Shown: positions 1-5,483 of the stretch, in pieces | Position numbering within the stretch: the stretch's first letter is position 1 | Layout: the number at the start of each line of letters is the position of its first letter | Source: Caulobacter sp. | GTDB taxonomy: Bacteria > Pseudomonadota > Alphaproteobacteria > Caulobacterales > Caulobacteraceae | Length of the DNA: 5,523 nt | Assembly: GCA_014378155.1 (NCBI GenBank) | Contig: JACMOF010000246.1 | Location: 1 to 5,523, forward strand | Direction of reading: 5' to 3' | Notes under the pieces: generated by a model | Databases searched by the model: none | What the model was told of the DNA's origin: nothing | What the model saw: the letters and a program-made list of their open reading frames with translations, nothing else | Position numbers and translations under genes: made by a program

Positions 1-740
1 CCGGGGGGGTGGAACTGCCCGAATCCCCTGCCCTGCAACGGCAGGCCGGCGCGCAGGGCCATGCCCCCGCCGTCGCCGGTGCAGGTATGGGCCGAGGTGG
101 CCGAGAAATAGGCGCGACCATAGCCGCCGGTCGCCAGGATGACCTGCTGGGCCTGGAAGCGGTGCAGGGTGCCGTCATCCAGCTTCCACGCCGTCACGCC
201 CCGGCAGACGCCGTCGTCCATGATCAGGTCGAGCGCGAAATACTCGATGAAGAACTCGGTGTCGTGGGCCAGGGACTGGCCGTACATCGTGTGCAGCATG
301 GCGTGACCGGTGCGGTCGGCCGCGGCGCAGGTGCGCTGGATCGGACCGTTGCCGAATTCCTTGGTCATGCCACCAAAGGCGCGCTGGTAGATTTTGCCCT
401 CGGCCGTGCGCGAGAACGGCACGCCCCAGTGTTCCAGCTCATAGACGGCGGCCGGCGCGTTGCGGGTCAGATATTCGATGGCGTCCTGGTCGCCCAGCCA
501 GTCCGACCCCTTGACGGTGTCGTACATGTGCCAGCGCCAGTCATCCTCGCCCATGTTGCCCAGCGAGGCCGAGATTCCGCCCTGGGCGGCGACGGTGTGG
601 CTGCGGGTCGGGAACACCTTGGTGACGCAGGCGGTCTTCAGCCCGGCCTGGGCGCACCCCAGCGCGGCGCGCAGGCCCGAGCCGCCCGCTCCGACGACGA
701 CGACGTCGAACTTGTGGTCGATAAACGTATAGGCCGACAT
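1..740 (-). CDS. sdhA: Succinate dehydrogenase flavoprotein subunit, 3'-truncated by window edge
   Basis: This is the catalytic flavoprotein of complex II, which oxidises succinate to fumarate on the cytoplasmic face of the membrane and passes electrons to the SdhB Fe-S clusters. About 246 N-terminal residues are present of the roughly 590-600 usual for the family. Visible features are the FAD dinucleotide-binding GAGGSG at residues 17-22, the covalent-FAD histidine H48 in [19 protein letters not shown] and the HTCTGDGGG stretch. The ATG at 740 shares a base with the sdhD stop (TGATG), and a GGAG lies 7 nt upstream, so the start is secure. The last residues read [12 protein letters not shown] where the family has LQDMEFVQFHPTG; five invariant positions change within the window's first 32 bases, which suggests low-quality sequence rather than biology. 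The rest of sdhA, and probably sdhB, lies beyond the left edge. Confidence 0.97.
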   Translation of the reverse strand, partial: MSAYTFIDHKFDVVVVGAGGSGLRAALGCAQAGLKTACVTKVFPTRSHTVAAQGGISASLGNMGEDDWRWHMYDTVKGSDWLGDQDAIEYLTRNAPAAVYELEHWGVPFSRTAEGKIYQRAFGGMTKEFGNGPIQRTCAAADRTGHAMLHTMYGQSLAHDTEFFIEYFALDLIMDDGVCRGVTAWKLDDGTLHRFQAQQVILATGGYGRAYFSATSAHTCTGDGGGMALRAGLPLQGRGFGQFHPP

Positions 741-1144
741 CAAAAGACTCCGGTGAAGGCGACCTTGAGGATCGAGACGACCCCAAGAGCGCCGCCGAGG
801 ACGCATACAAACAGATTGGCCAGGACGAGAACGGTCTTGGTCATGAAGTTCGGGAAATAGTCCTCGATCACAACCTGCACCGCGCCCTTGAGATGGATCA
901 GGGCGACAACGAGCAACAAGCACAGCAAGACCGTGTTGTGCGGGATGGCCACCCACTCGCTGGCGCCGTCGAAGCCGAGGCTGGCCAGGCGCAGGCCCGC
1001 GAACAGGCCCCACAGGGTCAACGGAATCAGGGCGACGCTCGACACCCGATCGGTGATGAAGTGGCCGACGCCGTGGTGCGAGGCGCCCAGGCCCCGAGCG
1101 CGAGACATGGGGGTGCGGAAGCGGCCGGACGTCGAATGGGCCAT
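740..1144 (-). CDS. sdhD: Succinate dehydrogenase membrane anchor subunit SdhD
   Basis: This is one of the two integral membrane anchors of complex II; with SdhC it holds SdhAB on the inner membrane and forms the ubiquinone and heme b sites. It has 134 residues, normal for an alphaproteobacterial SdhD. Three hydrophobic segments are visible at about 34-56, 70-92 and 103-127. The hallmark second-helix motif is present: H84 in [10 protein letters not shown] is the expected heme b axial ligand, and D95-Y96 in IEDYFPN matches the conserved quinone-site Asp-Tyr. The N-terminus carries the usual [15 protein letters not shown] region. Its ATG lies 2 nt after the sdhC stop with a GGAG 10 nt upstream, and its TGA overlaps the sdhA ATG, so translation of the three genes is probably coupled. 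Identification rests on motifs and operon position. Confidence 0.93.
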   Translation of the reverse strand: MAHSTSGRFRTPMSRARGLGASHHGVGHFITDRVSSVALIPLTLWGLFAGLRLASLGFDGASEWVAIPHNTVLLCLLLVVALIHLKGAVQVVIEDYFPNFMTKTVLVLANLFVCVLGGALGVVSILKVAFTGVF

Positions 1145-1146
1145 GA

Positions 1147-1554
1147 TCAGAGCGCTCCGGTTTGGGCGGCGATGACCCAGACGACGATCGCGCCGACCAC
1201 GGCGAAGGCGATGGCGCAGGCGCCGGACATGTCGGCGACCTTCGGCGTGAATCCCTTGCCGGCGTCCCAGACGGTCTGGCGGACGGCGTAGGCGATGTTG
1301 AACAGCACCGCGACGGTCAGGCCAAACAGCACCAGCTTTCCCAGGAACGAGCCCAGCAGGCCGGTATAGGTCGCGTAGGCTTCAGGCCCCGAGGCCAGAG
1401 CCAGGGCCCAGCCGGCCAGCAGGAGCACGCCGACATACAGCGCCATGATGCAGGCCCGATGCAGGATCGAGCAGGTCATGGTGATGTGCCACCGCCAGAC
1501 CTGGAGGTGTGGCGATAGTGGGCGCTCGGGAAGTCCCCCGCTGGTGTCGGTCAT
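1147..1554 (-). CDS. sdhC: Succinate dehydrogenase cytochrome b556 subunit SdhC (heme-ligand His absent)
   Basis: This is the first membrane anchor of complex II and the first gene of the operon. With the ATG at 1554 it has 135 residues; a TTG 12 nt upstream is in frame but directly abuts the AAAGGG purine run, so ATG is preferred. The N-terminal family signature [16 protein letters not shown] is present, followed by SILHR, in which S29 and R33 correspond to the E. coli quinone-site Ser27 and Arg31 and H32 to His30. Three membrane helices are apparent at about 29-55, 66-90 and 108-131. The family motif H-x5-R-H-x2-W-D should carry the heme b axial histidine (E. coli His84). Here the stretch reads [17 protein letters not shown], so N86 replaces that histidine and Q93 replaces the second. 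HRACI also stands where HRxTG is usual. The family is clear despite this. Confidence 0.93.
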   Translation of the reverse strand: MTDTSGGLPERPLSPHLQVWRWHITMTCSILHRACIMALYVGVLLLAGWALALASGPEAYATYTGLLGSFLGKLVLFGLTVAVLFNIAYAVRQTVWDAGKGFTPKVADMSGACAIAFAVVGAIVVWVIAAQTGAL

Positions 1555-1580
1555 GAAAACGTCCAACCCTTTGGCTTTGT

Positions 1581-1629
1581 GCGTTGCGGGATGCTTTTAA
1601 GCGCGACGTTGGGGGTGTCAACGCAACGC
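1581..1629. repeat. 8-bp inverted repeat bracketing the sdhC core promoter
   Basis: GCGTTGCG at 1581-1588 is perfectly mirrored by CGCAACGC at 1622-1629. The arms flank the predicted -35 and -10 elements, with one arm next to the -35 and the other at the predicted start of transcription. It could be a pair of operator half-sites. The 33-bp spacer is long for a single dimeric site, and an 8-bp inverted match in a GC-rich region can occur by chance, so the functional claim is weak. Confidence 0.3.
1595..1621 (-). promoter_or_regulatory. Predicted housekeeping promoter of the sdh operon
   Basis: Read on the minus strand, TTGACA at 1621-1616 is followed 13 nt later by GCTTAAAA at 1602-1595. This fits the Caulobacter housekeeping form as I recall it, TTGACG-type -35, N10-14, GCTANAWC-type -10: five of six bases match at -35 and six of eight at -10. 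A start of transcription would fall near 1588, giving a leader of about 34 nt before the sdhC ATG at 1554. It is the best promoter-like sequence upstream of sdhC. It has not been mapped experimentally here. Confidence 0.6.
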
Positions 1630-1636
1630 CTTTTGT

Positions 1637-1651
1637 TGAGAAACGTTCTCA
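1637..1651. promoter_or_regulatory. Fur-like 15-bp palindrome upstream of the sdh promoter
   Basis: The sequence TGAGAAACGTTCTCA has perfect 6-bp arms around a 3-bp centre. It matches the classical Fur 7-1-7 core TGATAATNATTATCA at 10 of 14 specified positions. It also has the TGA-N9-TCA form of the RirA iron box, but RirA is mainly a rhizobial regulator. The centre at 1644 lies about 56 bp upstream of the predicted sdhC transcription start, a position suited to activation rather than occlusion. It is about 74 bp upstream of the predicted kinase start. Fur or an iron-responsive relative is the likely reader, by inference. Confidence 0.5.
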
Positions 1652-1686
1652 GCATAACAGCGGTAAGGATCAAGTGTCCCGCCAGC

Positions 1687-1711
1687 GGAACCTGAAGCTG
1701 AAGGTGGCGTT
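1687..1711 (+). promoter_or_regulatory. EcfG/SigT-type general-stress promoter for the kinase gene
   Basis: GGAAC at 1687-1691 and CGTT at 1708-1711 are separated by exactly 16 nt. This is the consensus used by alphaproteobacterial EcfG-type sigma factors (SigT in Caulobacter), the output of the PhyR-NepR general stress response. Transcription would start near 1718, about 23 nt before the ATG at 1741, and the leader contains the purine-rich GGGGAGG at 1726-1732. An exact match at correct spacing and position in a 186-bp intergenic region is unlikely by chance. Confidence 0.7.
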
Positions 1712-1740
1712 ATCGGACCCTTAGCGGGGAGGCGCTGTTC

Positions 1741-3174
1741 ATGTCCGGCCCGATCGACTTTCAGAACGTCTTCGACCGGATTCCCAGCCCCTACATGATG
1801 CTTGACCGCGATCTGCGCTTCGCCGCGGCCAACCGGGCCTATCTCAAGGCGGTCGAGCTGCGCTGGGAAGACATCGCCGGCCGCTACGTCTTCGACGCCT
1901 TTCCCGTCGAGGGTGAAAGCCGCCGGACCCTCGAGGAATCCCTGGCCCGGGCGCGCGACACCGGTCAGGTCGACGTGCTGCCCCTGATCGAATACGCCAT
2001 CCAGCGCCCCACCCTCCTGGGCGGTGGGTCGGAAGCCCGGACGTGGAGCGCCACCCACACCCCGATCCTCGACGCGCGCGGCCACACCATCTTCATCCTG
2101 CAGCACACCCAGGACGTCACCGAGCTCCAGCGCCTGAAGGACGTCGCCTTTGGCGGTCGGGCGCCCAGCGCCGTCACAATGCTGGGCGGCGACATCCTGC
2201 AGCGCGCCGAAACCGTTCAGGCCCAGAGCCTGCAATTGCGCCGCCTGTTCATGCAGGCCCCCAGCTTCATGGCCATATTGCGCGGCCCCGATCACGTGTT
2301 CGAGCTGATCAACAACACCTATCTGCAGCTGATCGGCCACCGCGATGTGGTCGGTCTGCCAATGCGCGAGGCCCTACCGGAAGTTGTCGAGCAGGGTTTC
2401 CCCGATCTGCTCGACAAGGTCCGATCGAGCGCCGAGGCCTTCGTGGGCCGACAGATCAAGATCGCCCTGCAGCGCACGCCGGACGGACCGCTGGAAGACC
2501 GCTATCTCGACTTCGTCTACCAGCCGATCATCGAGGACGACGGCTCGGTGTCGGGCGTCTTCGTCGAGGGGTTCGACATCAGCGATCAGGTCCAGGCCCA
2601 GGACCAGCAACGCCTGCTGCTCGACGAACTTAACCACCGCGTCAAGAACACCCTGGCCACGGTTCAGGCCATTTCCCAGCAGACCCTGCGCGGCGCGTCC
2701 GATCCTGCAGCCTTCGCCAAGGCCTTCGAAGCGCGTTTGCTGGCCCTGTCTCAGACCCACAACGCCCTGACCGACGGCCAGTGGTCCGGCGCGGGCCTGC
2801 GCCAAATCCTCAACCTTGAACTGCTGCCGCATGGCGCCGAGCGCGTCAGCCTGGACGGACCCGACGCCCATCTGCCAGCTCGCACGGCTCTGTCGCTAGG
2901 CATGGTGTTCCATGAATTGACCACCAACGCCGCCAAGTACGGGGCCTTGGCCCAGGATGGCCGGTTGTCGGTGCATTGGCAGGGGGAGGGTGACGGCCTG
3001 GCCTTCACCTGGCACGAGGCCGGCGGACCCACGGTCGCCCCGCCCACCCGGCGCGGTTTCGGCTCGCGCTTGATCGAGCGCAGCATCACCAGCGAACTGC
3101 GCGGCAGGTTTGCGATCGACTACCGACCAGAGGGCGTGCTCTGCGAGTTCTGGGTGCCCGTGGCCGTGGCCTAG
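1741..3174 (+). CDS. HWE-family sensor histidine kinase with two PAS domains
   Basis: This is a predicted cytoplasmic sensor kinase of 477 residues with no signal peptide or membrane segment. PAS domain 1 spans about 8-130 (IPSPYMMLDRDLRF near its start, HTQDVTEL at its end) and PAS 2 about 168-285 (APSFMAILRGPDHVFEL to GFDISDQ). The kinase core follows: phosphoacceptor H299 in ELNHRVKNTLA, the N-box HELTTNAAKYGALA with H391 and N396, the W424-H425-E426 motif of the G1 region, and a glycine-rich G2 at RRGFGSRLIE. The N-box histidine and W-x-E together define the HWE family. Neither PAS has the cysteine motif of a LOV flavin domain, so the ligand is unknown. GGGGAGG sits 8 nt before the ATG. 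No response regulator is adjacent, so it is an orphan; many HWE/HisKA2 kinases feed PhyR. Its stop codon lies in the downstream repeat. Confidence 0.92.
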   Translation: MSGPIDFQNVFDRIPSPYMMLDRDLRFAAANRAYLKAVELRWEDIAGRYVFDAFPVEGESRRTLEESLARARDTGQVDVLPLIEYAIQRPTLLGGGSEARTWSATHTPILDARGHTIFILQHTQDVTELQRLKDVAFGGRAPSAVTMLGGDILQRAETVQAQSLQLRRLFMQAPSFMAILRGPDHVFELINNTYLQLIGHRDVVGLPMREALPEVVEQGFPDLLDKVRSSAEAFVGRQIKIALQRTPDGPLEDRYLDFVYQPIIEDDGSVSGVFVEGFDISDQVQAQDQQRLLLDELNHRVKNTLATVQAISQQTLRGASDPAAFAKAFEARLLALSQTHNALTDGQWSGAGLRQILNLELLPHGAERVSLDGPDAHLPARTALSLGMVFHELTTNAAKYGALAQDGRLSVHWQGEGDGLAFTWHEAGGPTVAPPTRRGFGSRLIERSITSELRGRFAIDYRPEGVLCEFWVPVAVA

Positions 3175-3224
3175 AGCATTTCCCGACCTGACGGCGTCAG
3201 GCCGTGAGCTCTAATCTTTTGTTT
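3172..3224 (+). terminator. Possible terminator of the kinase transcript within the repeat
   Basis: The left hairpin of the repeat (outer stem TAGAGC/GCTCTA, inner stem CCTGACG/CGTCAGG) is followed at once by the T-rich ATCTTTTGTTTT. This resembles an intrinsic terminator placed right at the kinase stop codon. The T tract is interrupted and the stem is not continuous, so a role in mRNA 3' end protection is equally possible. Confidence 0.4.
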
Positions 3225-3228
3225 TGAC

Positions 3229-3273
3229 GCATTTTTCTTCACGCGAACCGGAACCACTTCGCTCGAAAAATGC
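3229..3273 (-). terminator. Possible 3'-end hairpin of the nudK transcript within the repeat
   Basis: On the minus strand the nudK stop is followed by a hairpin with a 9-bp outer stem (GCATTTTTC/GAAAAATGC) and a 5-bp inner stem (GCGAA/TTCGC) around a GGTTCCGG-like loop. No clean T run follows it, so it may stabilise the mRNA end or stop transcription only weakly. Confidence 0.3.
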
Positions 3274-3274
3274 T

Positions 3275-3856
3275 CTAGCGAAACAGGTTCAGCGCCGCCC
3301 ATTGCAGCAGCAGGATGGTCTTGGCGTCGCAAATCTCGCCGCTGGCGACCATGGCGAGGGCTTCGTCGATCGAGCGCTCCAGCACCTCGATCTCTTCGCC
3401 CCCTTCTTCCAAGCCGCCGCCGTCGGAGACCTTCATCGAGGCGTCGTACTCGGCGACGAAGAAATGCAGGATCTCGGTGATCGCGCCGGGGCTCATAAAG
3501 GCCTGGAACACCTTGCGCACGCCGGTCAGCCGGTAACCGACCTCCTCCTCCACCTCGGCCCGGATACGGTCCTCGGGCGAAGCGTCGTCCAGCAGGCCGG
3601 CGGGGGTCTCGATCAGCAGGTCGTCATAACCCACGGCATAGGCCGGATAGCGAAACTGCCGGGTCAGCAGCACGGTGCGGGCCGCCATGTTGTAGGGCAG
3701 CAGTGTGCAGCCATCGCCCCGGTCATAGGTCTCGCGGCTCAGGGTCGCCCACTGGCCGTCGTCGCGCTGCCAGTCGAACATCGTCTTCTTCAGGAGGTAG
3801 TGGTCGTCGGATAGCACCGTGACGGTCTTGACCCGCACCCGATCGGCGACGCTCAT
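3275..3856 (-). CDS. nudK: NudK-like Nudix hydrolase (GDP-mannose / sugar-nucleotide pyrophosphatase type)
   Basis: This 193-residue cytoplasmic enzyme resembles E. coli NudK (191 aa) along its length, judged from memory. Shared stretches are YDRGDG at 44-49, the TVLLTRQFR strand at 61-69, the Nudix box at about 87-108, the following MSPGAITEILHFFVAEY at 121-137, GGG at 146-148, IEVLE at 156-160 and GEICDAKTILLL near the C-terminus. In the box, R99, E101, E104 and E105 supply the metal-binding R-x-E-x2-EE core; the usual Gx5E glutamate is serine (S93), with E95 nearby. NudK cleaves GDP-mannose to GMP and mannose-1-phosphate; ADP-ribose or another sugar nucleotide remains possible as substrate. 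The ATG at 3856 is 3 nt after the zapE stop, with GAGGGA 7 nt upstream, so it is the last gene of that operon. Its TAG stop lies in the repeat. Confidence 0.88.
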   Translation of the reverse strand: MSVADRVRVKTVTVLSDDHYLLKKTMFDWQRDDGQWATLSRETYDRGDGCTLLPYNMAARTVLLTRQFRYPAYAVGYDDLLIETPAGLLDDASPEDRIRAEVEEEVGYRLTGVRKVFQAFMSPGAITEILHFFVAEYDASMKVSDGGGLEEGGEEIEVLERSIDEALAMVASGEICDAKTILLLQWAALNLFR

Positions 3857-3859
3857 CCC

Positions 3860-4978
3860 CTAGTCCCTCACCTTAGCCACATAGTCAGCTGACCGCATTT
3901 CCTGCAGACGCGACACCGTGCGCTCGAACTCGAACGACCCATCTCCGGCCGGATACAGAGCGTCGGGCTCGCCATCGGCCAGGGCCACCAGCTTGGCGTC
4001 GGCTTCATAGAGCGAATCGATCAGGGTGTTGAAGCGCTTGGCCGCGTCACGCCGCTCGGGCGTCAGCAGCGGCACGTCTTCCAGGAACACGGTGTGGAAG
4101 CGCGCGGCGACCGCCAGATAGTCCTGCGGCCCCAGGGCCTGCTGGCACAGGCTGGCGAACGAGGCGCGCAGCAGGCCGCCGACGGCGCGGGGCAGGCGCA
4201 TCTTGCGGCCCAGAACCTCGAGCGTGGCGCCGGTCTCCTCGGCCCCATCCAGCATGTCGGCCCAGAGGGCGTCGAACTCGGCGGCGGTCGTCTTGTCGTT
4301 GGGCGCAAGCCAGGTGCGGGCGGCGCGCAGGCGGTCGAGGCGGAAATCGACCGGGCCCCGCACGGCGACCACGTCCATCCGGTCCTTCAGCATGGCGATG
4401 AAGGGGACGAAGAGCTGGCGGTTGAGGCCGTCCTTATAGAGGTCGTCCGGCGGCCGGTTGGAGGTCGCCACCAGGGTTACGCCCTGGGCGAACAGGGCCT
4501 CGAACAGGCGGCCCAGGATCATGGCGTCGGCGATGTCGGTGACCTGCAGCTCGTCGAAGCACAACAGCCGGGCCTGGGCGGCGATCAGATCGGCGGTCGG
4601 CGCGATCGGGTCGTCGCCTCTGTGCTGGCCAAACCGCGCCTTGCGCTCGGCCGCGTCACCCTTGCGCCAGGCGTCGATATGGCCGTGGACCTCGGCCATA
4701 AAGCCGTGGAAGTGGATGCGGCGCTTCTTGTCGATGGGCGCGCTGTCGAAGAACAGGTCCATCAGCATCGACTTGCCGCGTCCCACCGGACCCCACAGAT
4801 AGACGCCCTTCTGGCCCTTGGGCTTGCGGCCAAACAGCGAGAAGCCGGGCTCGCCCGCCCCGTCCAGATCGGCCTCCAGCCGCGCCAGCGCATCGACGGC
4901 GGGGGCCTGGGCGGGATCGGGCTTGACTTCGCCCGCCGCCACCAGCGCGGCATAGCCGTTGCCGACGGGTCCGGTCAC
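3860..4978 (-). CDS. zapE: Cell-division / AFG1-type ATPase ZapE
   Basis: This P-loop ATPase of the AFG1/ZapE family has 372 residues from GTG 4978, close to the roughly 375 of E. coli ZapE. Known roles in the family are destabilising FtsZ polymers at the constricting ring in E. coli and respiratory-chain protein quality control for the mitochondrial homologue. Visible motifs, in this numbering, are Walker A GPVGRGKS at 63-70 (K69), RRIHFHGFM at 86-94, Walker B LLCFDE at 138-143 followed by LQVTDIADAM, and TSNRPPDDLYKDGLNRQLF beginning at 172. The GTG overlaps the thioesterase TGA as GTGA, typical of coupled translation. The frame stays open to an ATG at 5044, but that would add 22 low-complexity residues entirely within the upstream gene. 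nudK follows 3 nt downstream. In many alphaproteobacteria zapE lies next to mdh and TCA genes; here sdh is about 2.3 kb away. Confidence 0.93.
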   Translation of the reverse strand: MTGPVGNGYAALVAAGEVKPDPAQAPAVDALARLEADLDGAGEPGFSLFGRKPKGQKGVYLWGPVGRGKSMLMDLFFDSAPIDKKRRIHFHGFMAEVHGHIDAWRKGDAAERKARFGQHRGDDPIAPTADLIAAQARLLCFDELQVTDIADAMILGRLFEALFAQGVTLVATSNRPPDDLYKDGLNRQLFVPFIAMLKDRMDVVAVRGPVDFRLDRLRAARTWLAPNDKTTAAEFDALWADMLDGAEETGATLEVLGRKMRLPRAVGGLLRASFASLCQQALGPQDYLAVAARFHTVFLEDVPLLTPERRDAAKRFNTLIDSLYEADAKLVALADGEPDALYPAGDGSFEFERTVSRLQEMRSADYVAKVRD

Positions 4979-5433
4979 GAGCGGTCTTTGATCCGCTTGA
5001 GCGTTCCGGTGAAGCCGTGCGTGGTGCGCTCGCCTTGCACGCAATGCCCCGACAGGAACACCATCCCGCCCCTGGTCTCGCCGACCAGCCGGACGACCGC
5101 GTCCATCGGCACGTTGACCTCGCCGCGGGCGATGAAGTGCGTCGCGCAGTCGAGCGTGACATAATGACCGCTACCCATCCCGGCGCAGCGCCCGCCCGCG
5201 AACAGCACCATGTCGATGAAGCTCAGGATCGCGCCGCCGAAGATCGACCCGCCGATGTTGACGTGGCTGTCATCGGGGAACCAGCGCACGCGCGCCATGC
5301 CCTCGCCCTCGGCGCGGAAGATGAACTTGCCCGTCGCCCCGACAAAGGTCCCCGGCGCGGGGTCGCCCCAGCTGTACCAGCCGGGATGGTCGGGGTCGGC
5401 GCTGGCGCCATTGGGGCGGGGTTCGTCGGTCAT
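4975..5433 (-). CDS. PaaI/4HBT-like hotdog-fold thioesterase
   Basis: This is a 152-residue protein of hotdog-fold size, probably an acyl-CoA thioesterase acting in the cytoplasm as an oligomer. The diagnostic region is HVNIGGSIFGGAILSFIDM at 57-75. It fits the PaaI-type pattern N-x2-G-x2-(H)GG-x6-D, with N59, G62, G66-G67 and acidic D74 at the usual catalytic-helix position. TLDCATHFIARG (93-104) and DAVVRLVGETRGGMVFLSG (111-129) fit the following strands. The histidine often found before GG is phenylalanine here (F65), so substrate handling may differ from phenylacetate-pathway PaaI; no paa genes are nearby. The ATG at 5433 lacks a strong Shine-Dalgarno sequence. It lies 50 nt after an upstream stop and overlaps zapE by 4 nt, so it is probably cotranscribed with zapE and nudK. 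The natural substrate cannot be read from the sequence. Confidence 0.8.
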   Translation of the reverse strand: MTDEPRPNGASADPDHPGWYSWGDPAPGTFVGATGKFIFRAEGEGMARVRWFPDDSHVNIGGSIFGGAILSFIDMVLFAGGRCAGMGSGHYVTLDCATHFIARGEVNVPMDAVVRLVGETRGGMVFLSGHCVQGERTTHGFTGTLKRIKDRS

Positions 5434-5483
5434 GATCGCGGGCTATTGGAGCGGGTGGCGATTTGCAACCCGCCAGAACGGTG

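Larger units (their letters stand above)
3171..3278. repeat. Interspersed two-hairpin intergenic repeat (alphaproteobacterial REP-like element)
   Basis: The element is bounded by a perfect 11-bp inverted repeat, CTAGAGCATTT at 3171-3181 and AAATGCTCTAG at 3268-3278. Inside are two hairpins. The left one pairs TAGAGC (3172-3177) with GCTCTA (3208-3213) around CCTGACG-G-CGTCAGG (3187-3201). The right one pairs GCATTTTTC (3229-3237) with GAAAAATGC (3265-3273), with an inner GCGAA/TTCGC stem (3243-3247, 3258-3262). The core TTCACGCGAACCGG...CCACTTCGCTCG resembles an intergenic repeat I recall as abundant in Caulobacter and rhizobial genomes; that is from memory. It fills the whole space between two convergent genes and supplies the TAG stop of each. 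Confidence 0.8.

Noticed and set aside
9..860. 283-codon open frame on the plus strand
   Set aside because: It lies antisense to sdhA and the end of sdhD, whose family motifs are unmistakable. The Gly/Ala/Arg/Val-rich translation is typical of an antisense shadow in GC-rich DNA.
1555..1566. Upstream TTG start for sdhC, adding four residues
   Set aside because: The AAAGGG run directly abuts the TTG, leaving no spacing for a ribosome. The ATG at 1554 gives the normal SdhC N-terminus.
1637..1651. Reading the palindrome as an Irr (ICE) or RirA site
   Set aside because: It lacks the T/A-rich outer arms of the TTTAGAA-N-TTCTAAA Irr box. TGA-N9-TCA fits RirA, but that regulator is largely rhizobial, so Fur is the better guess, though not proven.
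1618..2340. 240-codon minus-strand frame opposite the kinase, crossing the divergent promoter region
   Set aside because: It would run through both predicted promoters and the kinase PAS domains, and its translation matches no recognisable family.
1741..2600. LOV photoreceptor domain, as in Caulobacter LovK
   Set aside because: Neither PAS domain contains the NCRFLQ-type cysteine motif needed for a flavin-cysteinyl adduct.
3224..3814. 196-codon plus-strand frame opposite nudK, starting inside the repeat
   Set aside because: It is an antisense shadow of a well-supported Nudix gene; the translation is low complexity with no domain.
4979..5044. ATG at 5044 as the start of zapE
   Set aside because: The extra 22 residues are Arg/His-rich, lie entirely inside the thioesterase gene and are not family-like. 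The GTG at 4978 with a GTGA overlap gives the expected length.
4094..5164. 356-codon open frame on the plus strand opposite zapE
   Set aside because: It is long but composed of Gly/Ala/Gln/Val-rich low-complexity sequence without domains, and is antisense to a clear ZapE and to the thioesterase.
5434..5483. Separate promoter for the thioesterase-zapE-nudK operon (TTGCAA near 5466 on the minus strand)
   Set aside because: No convincing -10 at proper spacing, and the start of transcription would fall almost on the ATG; cotranscription with the upstream gene is simpler.
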